64,000 nt of DNA from a virus. The stretch covers positions 124,001 to 188,000 of the IMG/VR virus record IMGVR_UViG_3300042558_004148. One strand, written 5' to 3'. Positions within the stretch are counted from its first letter, which is position 1; each line of letters starts with the position of its first letter. Under the pieces are notes generated by a model. The model searched no databases, was not told where the DNA came from, and saw nothing but the letters and a program-made list of their open reading frames with translations. Made by a program: the position numbers and the translations under genes. Positions 42,160 through 50,249 of this stretch are shown piece by piece.

Positions 42160-42522
42160 ATGGAAAATAAAGAATTAGATGTAAACATCAATCCTCTAAC
42201 GGGGGAAGTTATTATCGATCCAGTAATGGATGAATCTGAGGAGATGGAAATCCTTGGTATAGAGGAATTTGATAGAGCCGAGTGGGTTTGCCAATTCGAC
42301 GAGGAAGATCCAATAGTTATAGCATGGAGCAATGACAAGACTGAACCTGGAGAATTATCATTCGTGCTAAAAGCAAGGTCGGATTCTAGTTTAATCTTTC
42401 AATCTGGAGATGGTCAGAAAACTTTTAGATTGTTCGCTAGAAGAATGCCAGATGAGAGAAGATCTGAACTTGATCAACACGAAGAAACTGAAAGAAAACT
42501 GAGAGAAGAAAATAATCTTTAA
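42160..42522 (+). CDS. Acidic protein of unknown function
   Basis: A 120-residue acidic protein. N-terminal PLTGEVIIDPVMDESEEME, a central beta segment (LSFVLKARSDSSLIFQSGDG) and a charged helical end. It lies six bases after rnhB and three before the GMP reductase-like gene. Not recognised. Confidence 0.55.
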   Translation: MENKELDVNINPLTGEVIIDPVMDESEEMEILGIEEFDRAEWVCQFDEEDPIVIAWSNDKTEPGELSFVLKARSDSSLIFQSGDGQKTFRLFARRMPDERRSELDQHEETERKLREENNL

Positions 42523-42525
42523 GAA

Positions 42526-43584
42526 ATGCAACCTAAACAACCAAAGTTTGATTTTAATGACATCCTAATTTCACCTGCTATCATAACTGATATCAGTACC
42601 AGAAAGCAGGTGAATGTTCTATACGATGATGAATATCTTCCTATATTTACTGCTCCAATGGACACGGTAGTATCTAGTGAAAATAAGGATTTCTTTTTCA
42701 GAAACGGTATCAAGGTCGTAATGCCAAGAACTGAAAAGCTGGGTAATGTTATCGTAACATCCCATGATTTATTTAGATCTGTGGGAATGGATGAATTTGA
42801 ATCGATATTTCTTGGAGAAATTTCTATAGAAGGAGGTCCTTTTTACATGTTGATTGATATAGCGAATGGACATATGAACAAGCTACTTGATATAACAAGG
42901 AGAGCAAAGGAGCAGTATGGAAATTCCATGATATTAATGGTTGGTAATATAGCACATCCGGAAACTTATAGGCTTTTCTCGTCAGCTGGAGCTGATTACA
43001 TTAGAATTGGTATAGGTAATGGGGCTGGTTGCTTAACAACAGTCCAGACTGGAGTTGGCTATCCCATGGCATCGCTAATTAAGGAATGCTATGATGTAAG
43101 CTGCACCATAGACAATCCAGCAAAGATTGTTGCTGATGGTGGATTTAAAAACTACTCCGATATTATAAAGGCGCTAGCATTAGGTGCTGATTATGTTATG
43201 TTGGGATCAATACTGAATAAAGCTTTAGAAAGTTGCGGTGAAACCTATCTTAGTAATAGAAGTATCAATTATGATAGTAAAGTAAACCAATATTCTGTTG
43301 ACACGGAGAACCTATTTAAAAACGGTGCTAAGATGTTTAAAAATTTTAGAGGGATGAGTACCAAGGAGGCACAGACCGCTATGGGTAAATCTATATTAAA
43401 GACCAGTGAGGGAGTTACTAGGGTGCAGGAGGTTGAATATACGATATCAGGATGGACAGATAACTTCAAAAGTTATCTAAGTTCTGCAATGAGCTATTCT
43501 AATGCAACAACACTGGAAGACTTTATAGGTAAAGCCGAATGGAATATGATAACCGTGAATTCATATGACAGGTTCAAAAAATAA
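42526..43584 (+). CDS. guaC: GMP reductase / IMP dehydrogenase family enzyme
   Basis: A 352-residue TIM barrel without CBS domains, near the 347 residues of bacterial GMP reductase. FDFNDILISPA and APMDTVVSSEN begin the barrel; the substrate loop IGIGNGAGCLTTVQTGVGYP has the catalytic Cys, and the TGVGYP form is typical of GuaC rather than IMPDH (TGVGVP). VADGGFKNYSDIIKALALGA binds the phosphate. GMP reductase makes IMP from GMP with NADPH. In the usual G-x-G-P-x-x-C the Pro is replaced by Ala-Gly, so activity should be tested. It could rebalance purines toward ATP and dATP in an AT-rich phage. Confidence 0.8.
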   Translation: MQPKQPKFDFNDILISPAIITDISTRKQVNVLYDDEYLPIFTAPMDTVVSSENKDFFFRNGIKVVMPRTEKLGNVIVTSHDLFRSVGMDEFESIFLGEISIEGGPFYMLIDIANGHMNKLLDITRRAKEQYGNSMILMVGNIAHPETYRLFSSAGADYIRIGIGNGAGCLTTVQTGVGYPMASLIKECYDVSCTIDNPAKIVADGGFKNYSDIIKALALGADYVMLGSILNKALESCGETYLSNRSINYDSKVNQYSVDTENLFKNGAKMFKNFRGMSTKEAQTAMGKSILKTSEGVTRVQEVEYTISGWTDNFKSYLSSAMSYSNATTLEDFIGKAEWNMITVNSYDRFKK

Positions 43585-43620
43585 AAACTTTTTTTGGTAT
43601 ATAGTTAAAAAAATAACAAA

Positions 43621-44070
43621 ATGAAATCTAATTATCTACTAACTATAGAGTTAATATCAAAAAACAAATTCACTAAAGGTGAAATAGAGGGAATAAAGGA
43701 TATCTTAGATCTTGGTGTTGATAACACCCCATTTAGATCTATTTTTAACGATAGTCTTTCAATCAATTTTAATAGCTATCTTGAAGTTTATGCGGAGGAT
43801 ATAATATTTGATGCTGATGTACAGGAAGAACTTGGTAATTTAATTGAAAATATAGATTCGATTATACCAGGTGGATGGGAAAACGATTCCAAGATAGAAT
43901 GGGTAAGTGAATATCAACACACATCTTCTGTTTGGTACAAGGATGGTCAGAAATGGATCAACGTTATCAAGGAAAATGATAGAGGAATATTAGGAGAAGA
44001 TGAAGAATGGAATGAAGAACTTGATGACCATGGTTACGGTTCGGATTTCGATGACGATGAATGGAACTAA
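43621..44070 (+). CDS. Acidic protein of unknown function
   Basis: A 149-residue protein preceded by a GTATATA element 17 bases upstream. A helical/beta N-terminal half is followed by VSEYQHTSSVWYKDGQKWI and a strongly acidic tail (EELDDHGYGSDFDDDEWN). No known motif. Function unknown. Confidence 0.55.
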   Translation: MKSNYLLTIELISKNKFTKGEIEGIKDILDLGVDNTPFRSIFNDSLSINFNSYLEVYAEDIIFDADVQEELGNLIENIDSIIPGGWENDSKIEWVSEYQHTSSVWYKDGQKWINVIKENDRGILGEDEEWNEELDDHGYGSDFDDDEWN

Positions 44071-44082
44071 TTTTTTAATTAG

Positions 44083-44090
44083 GATATATA
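44083..44090 (+). promoter_or_regulatory. GATATATA-class promoter candidate
   Basis: GATATATA four bases before the 5' member of a long-range inverted repeat (44095). If used, the transcript would begin at or next to that repeat. Confidence 0.5.
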
Positions 44091-44094
44091 ATTT

Positions 44095-44108
44095 AAGGGT
44101 GCCTTTCG
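44095..44108 (+). repeat. 5' arm of a long-range inverted repeat
   Basis: AAGGGTGCCTTTCG can pair with 45064-45077 (CGGAAGGCACCCTT) over 14 bases with one G-U. The 11-base core is exact. The arms bracket the zinc-ribbon protein gene. Confidence 0.65.
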
Positions 44109-44193
44109 TGCTTAGTGTCCCGGGTCAGAGTGGCCTTAGAATTGTTCATGTATAATGAGCAGTGATGGGATTTTAAAAAATAAAAAAGGTAAA

Positions 44194-45048
44194 ATGAAAA
44201 CAAACAAAACAATGCAGGGGCTAAATTCTCCTGAAGCTTGGGTAGCCGTAGCCAGCAATAGACAAAAAATATACGGAGCAAACGAGGATCTGGTTTACCT
44301 TGACGATAACCAGGAATTTCAGATTGAGTTATTTAATCCAACATCTGAAAAATACCTAGCTAAAATTTATCTTAATGATAAATTGATTAGCAACACTGGC
44401 TTAGTTCTTAAGCCGGGACAGAGATACTTCCTTGATAGATACCTGGACGAAAAGAAGAAATTCTTATTTTCAACCTATGAGGTAGATTCGTCTGATGAAG
44501 TAAAGGCTGCAATCAGAAATAATGGTAAGGTTAAGGTTGAGTTCTTTAAGGAGATACCAGTATTCAATAATCCGATCTCTATTAATACCGGGACTGCAAT
44601 ATTCACCCAATATCCAACAAATCCGTGGTACGGTGGAAGCTGGGGTGGAAGTTTTGGCGGGAATGTTTATTGTGGTACAACACTATCCGGTACAACGGGT
44701 ACAACTTTTACCACGACCTCTGCCGCTAATAATAACATATCTTTTACATCATCTCTTTCCTCAGGGAATACCGCTTATTATAGCTCTCCTGTAGCTGGAT
44801 CTGCTAATGTATCAGGAACTTTAGAAACCGGTATGGTAGAGAAGGGAAGTAAATCGGATCAGTCTTTTGGTAATGATAGCGGATCTTATTCTCTGTACAG
44901 CTCATACACTAGTGAATATCAAATATTACCAAGATCCACTAAGCCAGTAGAGGTATCTGAAATCAGATCATACTGCACAGGCTGTGGAACAAGAATGAAA
45001 AAGAAAACATGGAAATTCTGTCCAAACTGCGGAGAATCCATGGAATAA
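44194..45048 (+). CDS. Zinc-ribbon protein with a Ser/Thr/Gly-rich region
   Basis: A 284-residue protein from ATG 44194; an ATG at 44155 in the same frame would add 13. The N-terminal 120 residues are beta-rich (FQIELFNPTSEKYLAKIYLN), typical of a small immunoglobulin-like or decoration domain. Then come a Pro/Gly/Tyr stretch (YPTNPWYGGSWGGSFGGN), about 90 residues rich in Ser/Thr, and a C-terminal zinc ribbon CTGCGTRM...FCPNCGESM. The whole transcript is bracketed by complementary 14-base arms. A head-decoration or virion role is possible; not recognised. Confidence 0.6.
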   Translation: MKTNKTMQGLNSPEAWVAVASNRQKIYGANEDLVYLDDNQEFQIELFNPTSEKYLAKIYLNDKLISNTGLVLKPGQRYFLDRYLDEKKKFLFSTYEVDSSDEVKAAIRNNGKVKVEFFKEIPVFNNPISINTGTAIFTQYPTNPWYGGSWGGSFGGNVYCGTTLSGTTGTTFTTTSAANNNISFTSSLSSGNTAYYSSPVAGSANVSGTLETGMVEKGSKSDQSFGNDSGSYSLYSSYTSEYQILPRSTKPVEVSEIRSYCTGCGTRMKKKTWKFCPNCGESME

Positions 45049-45063
45049 TAAATTAATTTAATT

Positions 45064-45077
45064 CGGAAGGCACCCTT
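45064..45077 (+). repeat. 3' arm of a long-range inverted repeat
   Basis: CGGAAGGCACCCTT, complementary to 44095-44108. It lies 15 bases after the stop codon and inside a weaker local hairpin (ATTCGG with CCGAAT). Confidence 0.65.
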
Positions 45078-45121
45078 TTATTCAACCGAATATAAAATTA
45101 TAATATAGGGTTAATACTGAT

Positions 45122-45129
45122 GATATATA
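45122..45129 (+). promoter_or_regulatory. GATATATA-class promoter candidate
   Basis: GATATATA 17 bases before the ATG of the secreted nuclease. Confidence 0.5.
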
Positions 45130-45146
45130 GGCTAAAACAATTTTAA

Positions 45147-45746
45147 ATGAAAGCCAAAACGTTATTATTATTAACCCTATTATTTTCAACCAATCTTTTA
45201 TTTTCTCAGGTTCTTAGGGATTCGGTTAAAGTTAAAACTGATATCTATGAGGTTATCTACAGTGAGAAGCTGGAGCAACCAAGATTCATAAAATATGATG
45301 TGCTATGTCCCACTGGAACAGCATCTAGAGCTGGTATGGACTTCTATACCAACGACAGTATAAAAACCTCAGACAATCTGGATTATGTCAAAAATCTGTA
45401 CGATAAAGGACATCTAGCACCCGCTGCTGATTTTAATTGTACCAAAGACATGCTTAAGAAGACATTCAGTTACCTCAATTGCGCATTACAGGATCAATAC
45501 CTTAACAGAGGAGTTTGGCGAATCCTTGAAGAATATGAAAGAGAATTAGCTAAAAGCAGTAAAGTTACAGTGACAATAGAATTAGTATTTACCGCAAAAT
45601 CTAAGAAGCTACCAACAGGAGCCACTGTTCCCGACGGATTTTATAAGACGATATACGTCGAAAAAACCAAAAAAGTGTATAAATACTATTTTCCCAACAT
45701 AAAACCAACCAAACTCAAATATAGCGACTACTTATTAGGAAACTAA
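45147..45746 (+). CDS. Secreted DNA/RNA non-specific endonuclease (NucA-like)
   Basis: A 199-residue protein. Residues 1-20 (MKAKTLLLLTLLFSTNLLFS) form a signal peptide. The nuclease core has DKGHLAPAADF, the D-R-G-H-x-A-P motif of the beta-beta-alpha metal family with the general-base His, and an Asn-containing helix (SYLNCALQDQYLNRGVW) that binds Mg. Family members degrade DNA and RNA outside the cytoplasm. A phage-made periplasmic or secreted nuclease could recycle nucleotides or destroy competing incoming DNA; this is inference. Confidence 0.82.
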   Translation: MKAKTLLLLTLLFSTNLLFSQVLRDSVKVKTDIYEVIYSEKLEQPRFIKYDVLCPTGTASRAGMDFYTNDSIKTSDNLDYVKNLYDKGHLAPAADFNCTKDMLKKTFSYLNCALQDQYLNRGVWRILEEYERELAKSSKVTVTIELVFTAKSKKLPTGATVPDGFYKTIYVEKTKKVYKYYFPNIKPTKLKYSDYLLGN

Positions 45747-45757
45747 TATGGTATACC

Positions 45758-45765
45758 GATATATA
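45758..45765 (+). promoter_or_regulatory. GATATATA-class promoter candidate
   Basis: GATATATA 17 bases before a tagged gene, the same distance as for the upstream nuclease. Confidence 0.5.
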
Positions 45766-45782
45766 ATAAAAAAAGAAAACCT

Positions 45783-46223
45783 ATGAATAAAATAGCTTCA
45801 TTCGAAGATTTTAAAAAATCAAAAGCTGCACCTTCTATTAAGGAGGAGCATGGAGAAGAACATGGTGGTGATCCACAACATTATATGTTCTTTCAGAATC
45901 TTGCATCTATCAAACATTATATTGATGAGATTCTTAAAATGGAACCAGAGCAAGTTGATAACATGCTGAAAAATGGGCATGATTGGGCAGCTGATCATAT
46001 CGCTACATCTAAAGATGATATTCAGGAAGTTGCTGAGTGGATTAGAAATGAAATGGAAAATCCAGGTCACGAGGAGGAAAGCGGAGACGACGAACTAGCT
46101 GAACCTGAGGTAGATAATATCATCGTTAATATCGAGGGTGAAGATGATGATAAGGAAGATGAAGAAGAGGAAGACGACGATGAAGATGAAGATGATGACG
46201 AAGAGGAGGAAGAAGAAGCTTAA
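45783..46223 (+). CDS. Tagged protein with an extreme acidic tail
   Basis: A 146-residue protein beginning MNKIASFEDFKKSKAAP, a clear copy of the shared peptide core. The middle is helical (HYIDEILKMEPEQVDNMLKN) and the last 40 residues are almost all Asp and Glu. It is a single-gene unit with promoter box and terminator. A highly acidic head-core protein, like T4 internal scaffold components, is the natural comparison. Confidence 0.62.
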   Translation: MNKIASFEDFKKSKAAPSIKEEHGEEHGGDPQHYMFFQNLASIKHYIDEILKMEPEQVDNMLKNGHDWAADHIATSKDDIQEVAEWIRNEMENPGHEEESGDDELAEPEVDNIIVNIEGEDDDKEDEEEEDDDEDEDDDEEEEEEA

Positions 46224-46240
46224 TCTTTAAAAAATATAAA

Positions 46241-46275
46241 AAAGGCCGATATCAATCAGATTTCGGCCTTTTTTG
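46241..46275 (+). terminator. Rho-independent terminator
   Basis: AAAGGCCGA pairs with TCGGCCTTT around a 13-base loop, followed by T residues. Confidence 0.85.
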
Positions 46276-46322
46276 TGAAACTAATTAGAGCAAACCGTAT
46301 ATGATTTTAAAATTAATATACC

Positions 46323-46958
46323 ATGGAAGTAAATTTCTCCGATTCGTTTGCAAAGAGCCTTAAGAGGTTAACATGGCACGAAAGTAAATTATATAAAACG
46401 TATTCGGTATTTCGCTATGATATACCAAGATTTATCAGGAATGTTTGGAGGTTTAGAAAACCACTGATGAATCACTACTGGTGGGACCATCATTCAACTC
46501 TGGAATTTGTAAGAATCTCATTGGATCATATGTCAGTTAATCTCGAAGAGAAAGGATTGGAAATAGATAAACCTAGAATGAAAAAGGTTAATGCCATGAG
46601 AAGAGCTTCACAGATCATTCAAAATTACAACGAGGACAATTACATAGAGATGGCCGAGGCAGAGCTTGGCGAAATTATACATCATCCATGGGAATTCGAA
46701 GACGTTGAAGGAAAGCCTGGGCTTAGTAGATTGGTTGATAAGGATACTGAAGAGGAAAAAATTCATAATAGAAAAGTTTATGATAGAACCAGGGAGATCT
46801 CTGAGGCTGAATGGAAGGAGCTTTGGATCATATTCAGTGGACAAAATCATGATGAATATAAGGAAATATACGAAAAATTAAATGAGGAGGAAAAGAAAGA
46901 AGAAAACCACTACTACAATTGGTTTGACGGAACCGATATGCGAGGATGGTGGGATTAA
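46323..46958 (+). CDS. Conserved phage protein of unknown function
   Basis: A 211-residue protein rich in Trp, His and charged residues. HYWWDHHSTLEFVR, IHHPWEFEDVE and a C-terminal YYNWFDGTDMRGWWD stand out; the last motif recurs, as I recall, in hypothetical proteins of other large myophages. The many His/Trp/Asp could form a metal site. It overlaps the next gene by 77 bases, an unusually long overlap here. Confidence 0.55.
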   Translation: MEVNFSDSFAKSLKRLTWHESKLYKTYSVFRYDIPRFIRNVWRFRKPLMNHYWWDHHSTLEFVRISLDHMSVNLEEKGLEIDKPRMKKVNAMRRASQIIQNYNEDNYIEMAEAELGEIIHHPWEFEDVEGKPGLSRLVDKDTEEEKIHNRKVYDRTREISEAEWKELWIIFSGQNHDEYKEIYEKLNEEEKKEENHYYNWFDGTDMRGWWD

Positions 46959-47571
46959 TCCTACCAAAATAAAGCATTCGGAAAAGAGCATACAGAAACT
47001 TCTCGAGAGCAGATTTGATATAAGTAACATTAAATTCGTTGTTTCAAATCTCTACCTATTTAGACATAATTGGGAAAGCGATTTTCTGGTGGTCCAGAGA
47101 AATTCTGGATATTGCTATGAGATAGAGATCAAAATAAGTAGAGCGGATTTCCTTAATGACTCTAAAAAAGTCGATAAACATTCTATATTGAAAGACGGTA
47201 CATACCTGGTTAAGAAATATAAATACCGATGGGATAAGGAACTTAATAAAAGTGTTAGCGAACATAATTTCATACCTACAGAATGGAAATTTAGACCTAA
47301 TAAATTTTATTATTGTGTACCCGAGGGACTTATTAAACCAGAGGAAGTTCCTGAATATGCCGGACTTATGTACGTTAATGAGTTTGGTGTAACTACAGTA
47401 AAGGAGCCAAAATTTATTCATAAGGAAAAGCTAGCTCTAGAAAAGCCTCTATGTGATAAATTTTATTATTATTGGAGGAATGAGAAAAATAATAACATCT
47501 CGCTAATAAAGGAGATTGCTAAATTCAAAAATGAAATTGGTATCCTTAACGAGAAGCTAAATAAAAATTGA
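46882..47571 (+). CDS. MmcB-like PD-(D/E)XK nuclease-fold protein
   Basis: A 229-residue protein. ESDFLVVQRNSGYCYEIEIKISRADFLND contains the D-x(n)-E-x-K core of the PD-(D/E)XK fold (split: ESDFLVV, then YEIEIKISRADF), and FYYCVPEGLIKPEEVPEYAGLMYV is typical of MmcB/DUF2161-like DNA repair proteins. The first 30 residues overlap the upstream gene; a downstream TTG start near 46921 is possible. DNA damage processing is the likely role. Confidence 0.6.
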   Translation: MRRKRKKKTTTTIGLTEPICEDGGINPTKIKHSEKSIQKLLESRFDISNIKFVVSNLYLFRHNWESDFLVVQRNSGYCYEIEIKISRADFLNDSKKVDKHSILKDGTYLVKKYKYRWDKELNKSVSEHNFIPTEWKFRPNKFYYCVPEGLIKPEEVPEYAGLMYVNEFGVTTVKEPKFIHKEKLALEKPLCDKFYYYWRNEKNNNISLIKEIAKFKNEIGILNEKLNKN

Positions 47572-47574
47572 TAT

Positions 47575-47988
47575 ATGGAAGATTCAATAATGGAGAGATA
47601 CGTTTCGTTTATATGCGAAGAAATACCAGGATCGATGAAAGTCCGTATATCACCTCCACCGCCAAAAGATGATGGTACATTGGGATATAACATAATGCCT
47701 AAAATTGGACCCTGGGTAAATCGTAATGTCGGAATTGAGATTATAGAGAAATACACCAGATCAGCTAAAATAAGACTGTCTTTTGATTCATATACCGACG
47801 AATCAATATATTACATGTCCAGAAGGAAAGGACCAGAAACTATATTGGATGAGATCCATAATAAGATAGTAAAAATAGTGAATGTTAGATTCAAGGAAGA
47901 AGACAGAACTGAAGATATTAGAGAAGAATACTCAAAGTTATCTGGTATTTTTGAAAAAATGAAAATAAAAAATAATAAAGATCAGTAG
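47575..47988 (+). CDS. Protein of unknown function
   Basis: A 137-residue protein with a Pro-rich stretch (RISPPPPKDDGTLGYNIMP), a beta-rich centre (SAKIRLSFDSYTDESIYYM) and a charged helical C-terminus. Three bases after the MmcB-like gene and two before the next. Not recognised. Confidence 0.5.
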   Translation: MEDSIMERYVSFICEEIPGSMKVRISPPPPKDDGTLGYNIMPKIGPWVNRNVGIEIIEKYTRSAKIRLSFDSYTDESIYYMSRRKGPETILDEIHNKIVKIVNVRFKEEDRTEDIREEYSKLSGIFEKMKIKNNKDQ

Positions 47989-47990
47989 AT

Positions 47991-48218
47991 ATGAAAAAGA
48001 CAAGAGTAATAGCAGCCTTAAAAGCTCAGGCATTAGCAGACAGAGAAAAAGCATTAATGGCTTTAGATTTATTGGAGAACCAGGCAGTTGGTATCGGAGA
48101 TCATACAGCGAATGATTTTTTAAAGGATGCCACTGAATCATTACAGTTATTAGCGGAAGCTGAGGATAGACTGGATATGATCAAAAAGTATTTTAGCGGT
48201 GGTGAATCTTCTTCCTAA
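47991..48218 (+). CDS. Small helical protein of unknown function
   Basis: A 75-residue protein, Ala/Leu-rich and predicted helical throughout (VIAALKAQALADREKALMALDLLENQ as two helices). It starts with MKKTRV. No known motif. Confidence 0.5.
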   Translation: MKKTRVIAALKAQALADREKALMALDLLENQAVGIGDHTANDFLKDATESLQLLAEAEDRLDMIKKYFSGGESSS

Positions 48219-48222
48219 AAAT

Positions 48223-48435
48223 ATGGGGACGTTCATTAAAAAAACTATTTGTAAGATTCGTGGACATAAATATTCCTATAATTTTGGATGGATGCCAACC
48301 AAATGTACATGCAAGAGATGCGGGATGAAATGGAAGACCGTTAATAATCCAGAGTACATTCCAGGTAAATCAAATCCACTAGAGATTGATATTTATACAT
48401 GGGTAGAGGATGATCAAAATAGTGTCAATGAGTGA
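48223..48435 (+). CDS. Small zinc-ribbon-like protein (DUF1660-like)
   Basis: A 70-residue protein from ATG 48223 (MGTFIKKTICKIRGHKYS). CKIRGHKY followed by CTCKRCGMKW gives Cys/His positions for one zinc ion, as in short phage proteins annotated DUF1660. The stop overlaps the next start (ATGAGTGA). Function unknown. Confidence 0.5.
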   Translation: MGTFIKKTICKIRGHKYSYNFGWMPTKCTCKRCGMKWKTVNNPEYIPGKSNPLEIDIYTWVEDDQNSVNE

Positions 48436-48580
48436 AATAAACCTAGTTGAGGAGGAATTATGGGATCACTACAGTGGATTACCAAATCCTCTATGGTATC
48501 AATACAAAAAAGAATTGGTCAATGAAGAGGATGATACAAGTGATAGTCCTGATTTGGGAAATGATGTTAAAGAGATTTAA
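48428..48580 (+). CDS. Small acidic protein of unknown function
   Basis: A 50-residue open frame (MSEINLVEEELWDHYSG...) beginning inside the upstream gene's last codons by an eight-base overlap. It is rich in Asp/Glu and Trp/Tyr. Tight coupling and coherent codon use support it. Confidence 0.45.
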   Translation: MSEINLVEEELWDHYSGLPNPLWYQYKKELVNEEDDTSDSPDLGNDVKEI

Positions 48581-48598
48581 ACGAAGAAAGAAAAGTAT

Positions 48599-48793
48599 AT
48601 GGGAATTGTAAATAAAATAAAGGAGCATGTTCGTGTTTTATTTTCGGTGGAAGATTCAAATTATGATTTTGTGTCTGTTCTTAATGATGAGAGTGGCTAT
48701 GAATTTATTAGCTGCGAAAGAATTGAAAATGTAACTAATTCTAGCTGGCCTAAATGGTCAATTATTATAAACTATAAAAGATATAAGAAATGA
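48599..48793 (+). CDS. Small protein of unknown function
   Basis: A 64-residue protein, IVNKIKEHVRVLF at the start and KWSIIINYKRYKK at the end, suggesting a small alpha/beta domain. It overlaps thyA by four bases (ATGA). Not recognised. Confidence 0.5.
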   Translation: MGIVNKIKEHVRVLFSVEDSNYDFVSVLNDESGYEFISCERIENVTNSSWPKWSIIINYKRYKK

Positions 48794-50010
48794 ATAGGTT
48801 GGACAAACAATACCAAGAACTCCTACAGGATATTCTCGATAATGGGGTAACAAAAGGTGATAGAACCGGAACTGGAACAATCTCAGTATTCGGAAGACAA
48901 ATCAGACACAAAATGTCAGAAGGATTCCCTTTACTTACAACCAAAAAAATGCCATGGAAAACAATCGTAACAGAATTACTTTGGTTCTTACGCGGTGATA
49001 CAAACATCAAATTCCTTGTTGATAATAATTGTCATATTTGGGATGGTGATGCTTATAAGAATTATAAATTAAAAGCAGAGGGTTCTTCCACTTATAGTAA
49101 AATGTCAGAAAAAGAATTTATTCAATGGATTAAAATGGATAAAGCATTTGCTGCAGAATGGGGAGAATTAGGTCCAATTTATGGTAGGCAGTGGAGACAA
49201 TGGGGAGGATTACAAGATTTAACAGATGACAGTAAACCTATCTATTTAGACCAAATCCAAAATCTAATTAACGATCTTAAAACAAACCCAGATTCTAGAC
49301 GATTAATGGTTAATGCTTGGAATGTTGGAGAATTAGACCAAATGGTTTTACCACCTTGTCATTATGGGTTTCAAGTTTATACAAGAGAGTTGAGTTTGAA
49401 TGAAAGAGGTGAATTGTTTAGAAAAACATATCCAAACAAATCCGTTGATGACTTCAAACCAAATGGAATGGAAATACAATCAATGACACACCAATTAGAC
49501 ACGAGATACACTAATGCAAATATTCCAAAAAGAACAATCTCTCTAATATGGAATCAACGTTCAGTAGATACATTCTTAGGTTTACCCTTTAACATTGCTT
49601 CTTATGGTTTGTTATTAGAAATCATTGCTAGGGAAGTTAACATGGTTCCTGATGAATTGATTGGAAATCTTGGTGATGTTCACTTATATTCAAATCATAT
49701 TGAACAAGCAGAGGAACAGATTGGACGAGATTTAACTGATGAGGAGAGATATAATATTTGGTTTAATAATAATTACGAAACAGGAATGGAAAGATATTTT
49801 AATCCAAATGATTTACCGGATTTTGATAATGACTATTATACTTCAACGCCAAAAAGAACAAGAGAACCATATCTATTACCCACATTACAAATCATGGATT
49901 ATGATTCGGGACTTACAATCTTAGGAAGCATGGAAAACTGGGGATCTGATGATTTTGTTATCAAAAACTATCAATCACATACCGCAATTAAAGCACCCTT
50001 AAGTAACTAA
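48790..50010 (+). CDS. thyA: Thymidylate synthase
   Basis: A 406-residue ThyA, longer than the usual 264 because of inserts. Complete active site: GDRTGTGT (phosphate loop Arg), GPIYGRQWRQW, DSRRLMVNAWN, LPPCHYGFQVY with the catalytic Cys, QRSVDTFLGLPFNIASYG with the Asn that selects dUMP, and LGDVHLY. An insert of about 45 residues follows the Cys block, and another near 330. Codon use differs from its neighbours: Ile is mostly ATT/ATC rather than ATA. It makes dTMP from the dUMP delivered by dUTPase. Confidence 0.95.
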   Translation: MNRLDKQYQELLQDILDNGVTKGDRTGTGTISVFGRQIRHKMSEGFPLLTTKKMPWKTIVTELLWFLRGDTNIKFLVDNNCHIWDGDAYKNYKLKAEGSSTYSKMSEKEFIQWIKMDKAFAAEWGELGPIYGRQWRQWGGLQDLTDDSKPIYLDQIQNLINDLKTNPDSRRLMVNAWNVGELDQMVLPPCHYGFQVYTRELSLNERGELFRKTYPNKSVDDFKPNGMEIQSMTHQLDTRYTNANIPKRTISLIWNQRSVDTFLGLPFNIASYGLLLEIIAREVNMVPDELIGNLGDVHLYSNHIEQAEEQIGRDLTDEERYNIWFNNNYETGMERYFNPNDLPDFDNDYYTSTPKRTREPYLLPTLQIMDYDSGLTILGSMENWGSDDFVIKNYQSHTAIKAPLSN

Positions 50011-50024
50011 AAATAATATAGCAT

Positions 50025-50246
50025 ATGAGCGTAGAAGAAACCATGGAGCTTGTTTTGAAATCATCAAATTCCAATCCATATAGTGGTAGATTATCAAAAT
50101 TGGATAACTATATAGCAGCAATTGAATTATCGGAGCTCTGTAAACATTTTGCTAAAAAAGGACAAATTGAAGAAGCCATGAATTTGGATGCAGCTCATTG
50201 GGACGAAGTTATTGGTAGACTTAAATCACAACAAATAAAAATATAA
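50025..50246 (+). CDS. Small helical protein of unknown function
   Basis: A 73-residue helical protein (LDNYIAAIELSELCKHFAKKGQIEEAMNL, shown here in part as two helices with Cys) resembling a single helical repeat unit. It follows thyA by 14 bases. Function unknown. Confidence 0.5.
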   Translation: MSVEETMELVLKSSNSNPYSGRLSKLDNYIAAIELSELCKHFAKKGQIEEAMNLDAAHWDEVIGRLKSQQIKI

Positions 50247-50249
50247 GCA

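Noticed and set aside
44155-44193. Earlier ATG for the zinc-ribbon protein
   Set aside because: It would add a poorly conserved-looking, Lys-rich stretch; ATG 44194 has a better purine-rich upstream region. Kept as an alternative only.
45819-46070. Minus-strand frame inside the tagged acidic protein
   Set aside because: Antisense to a supported gene; no start context.
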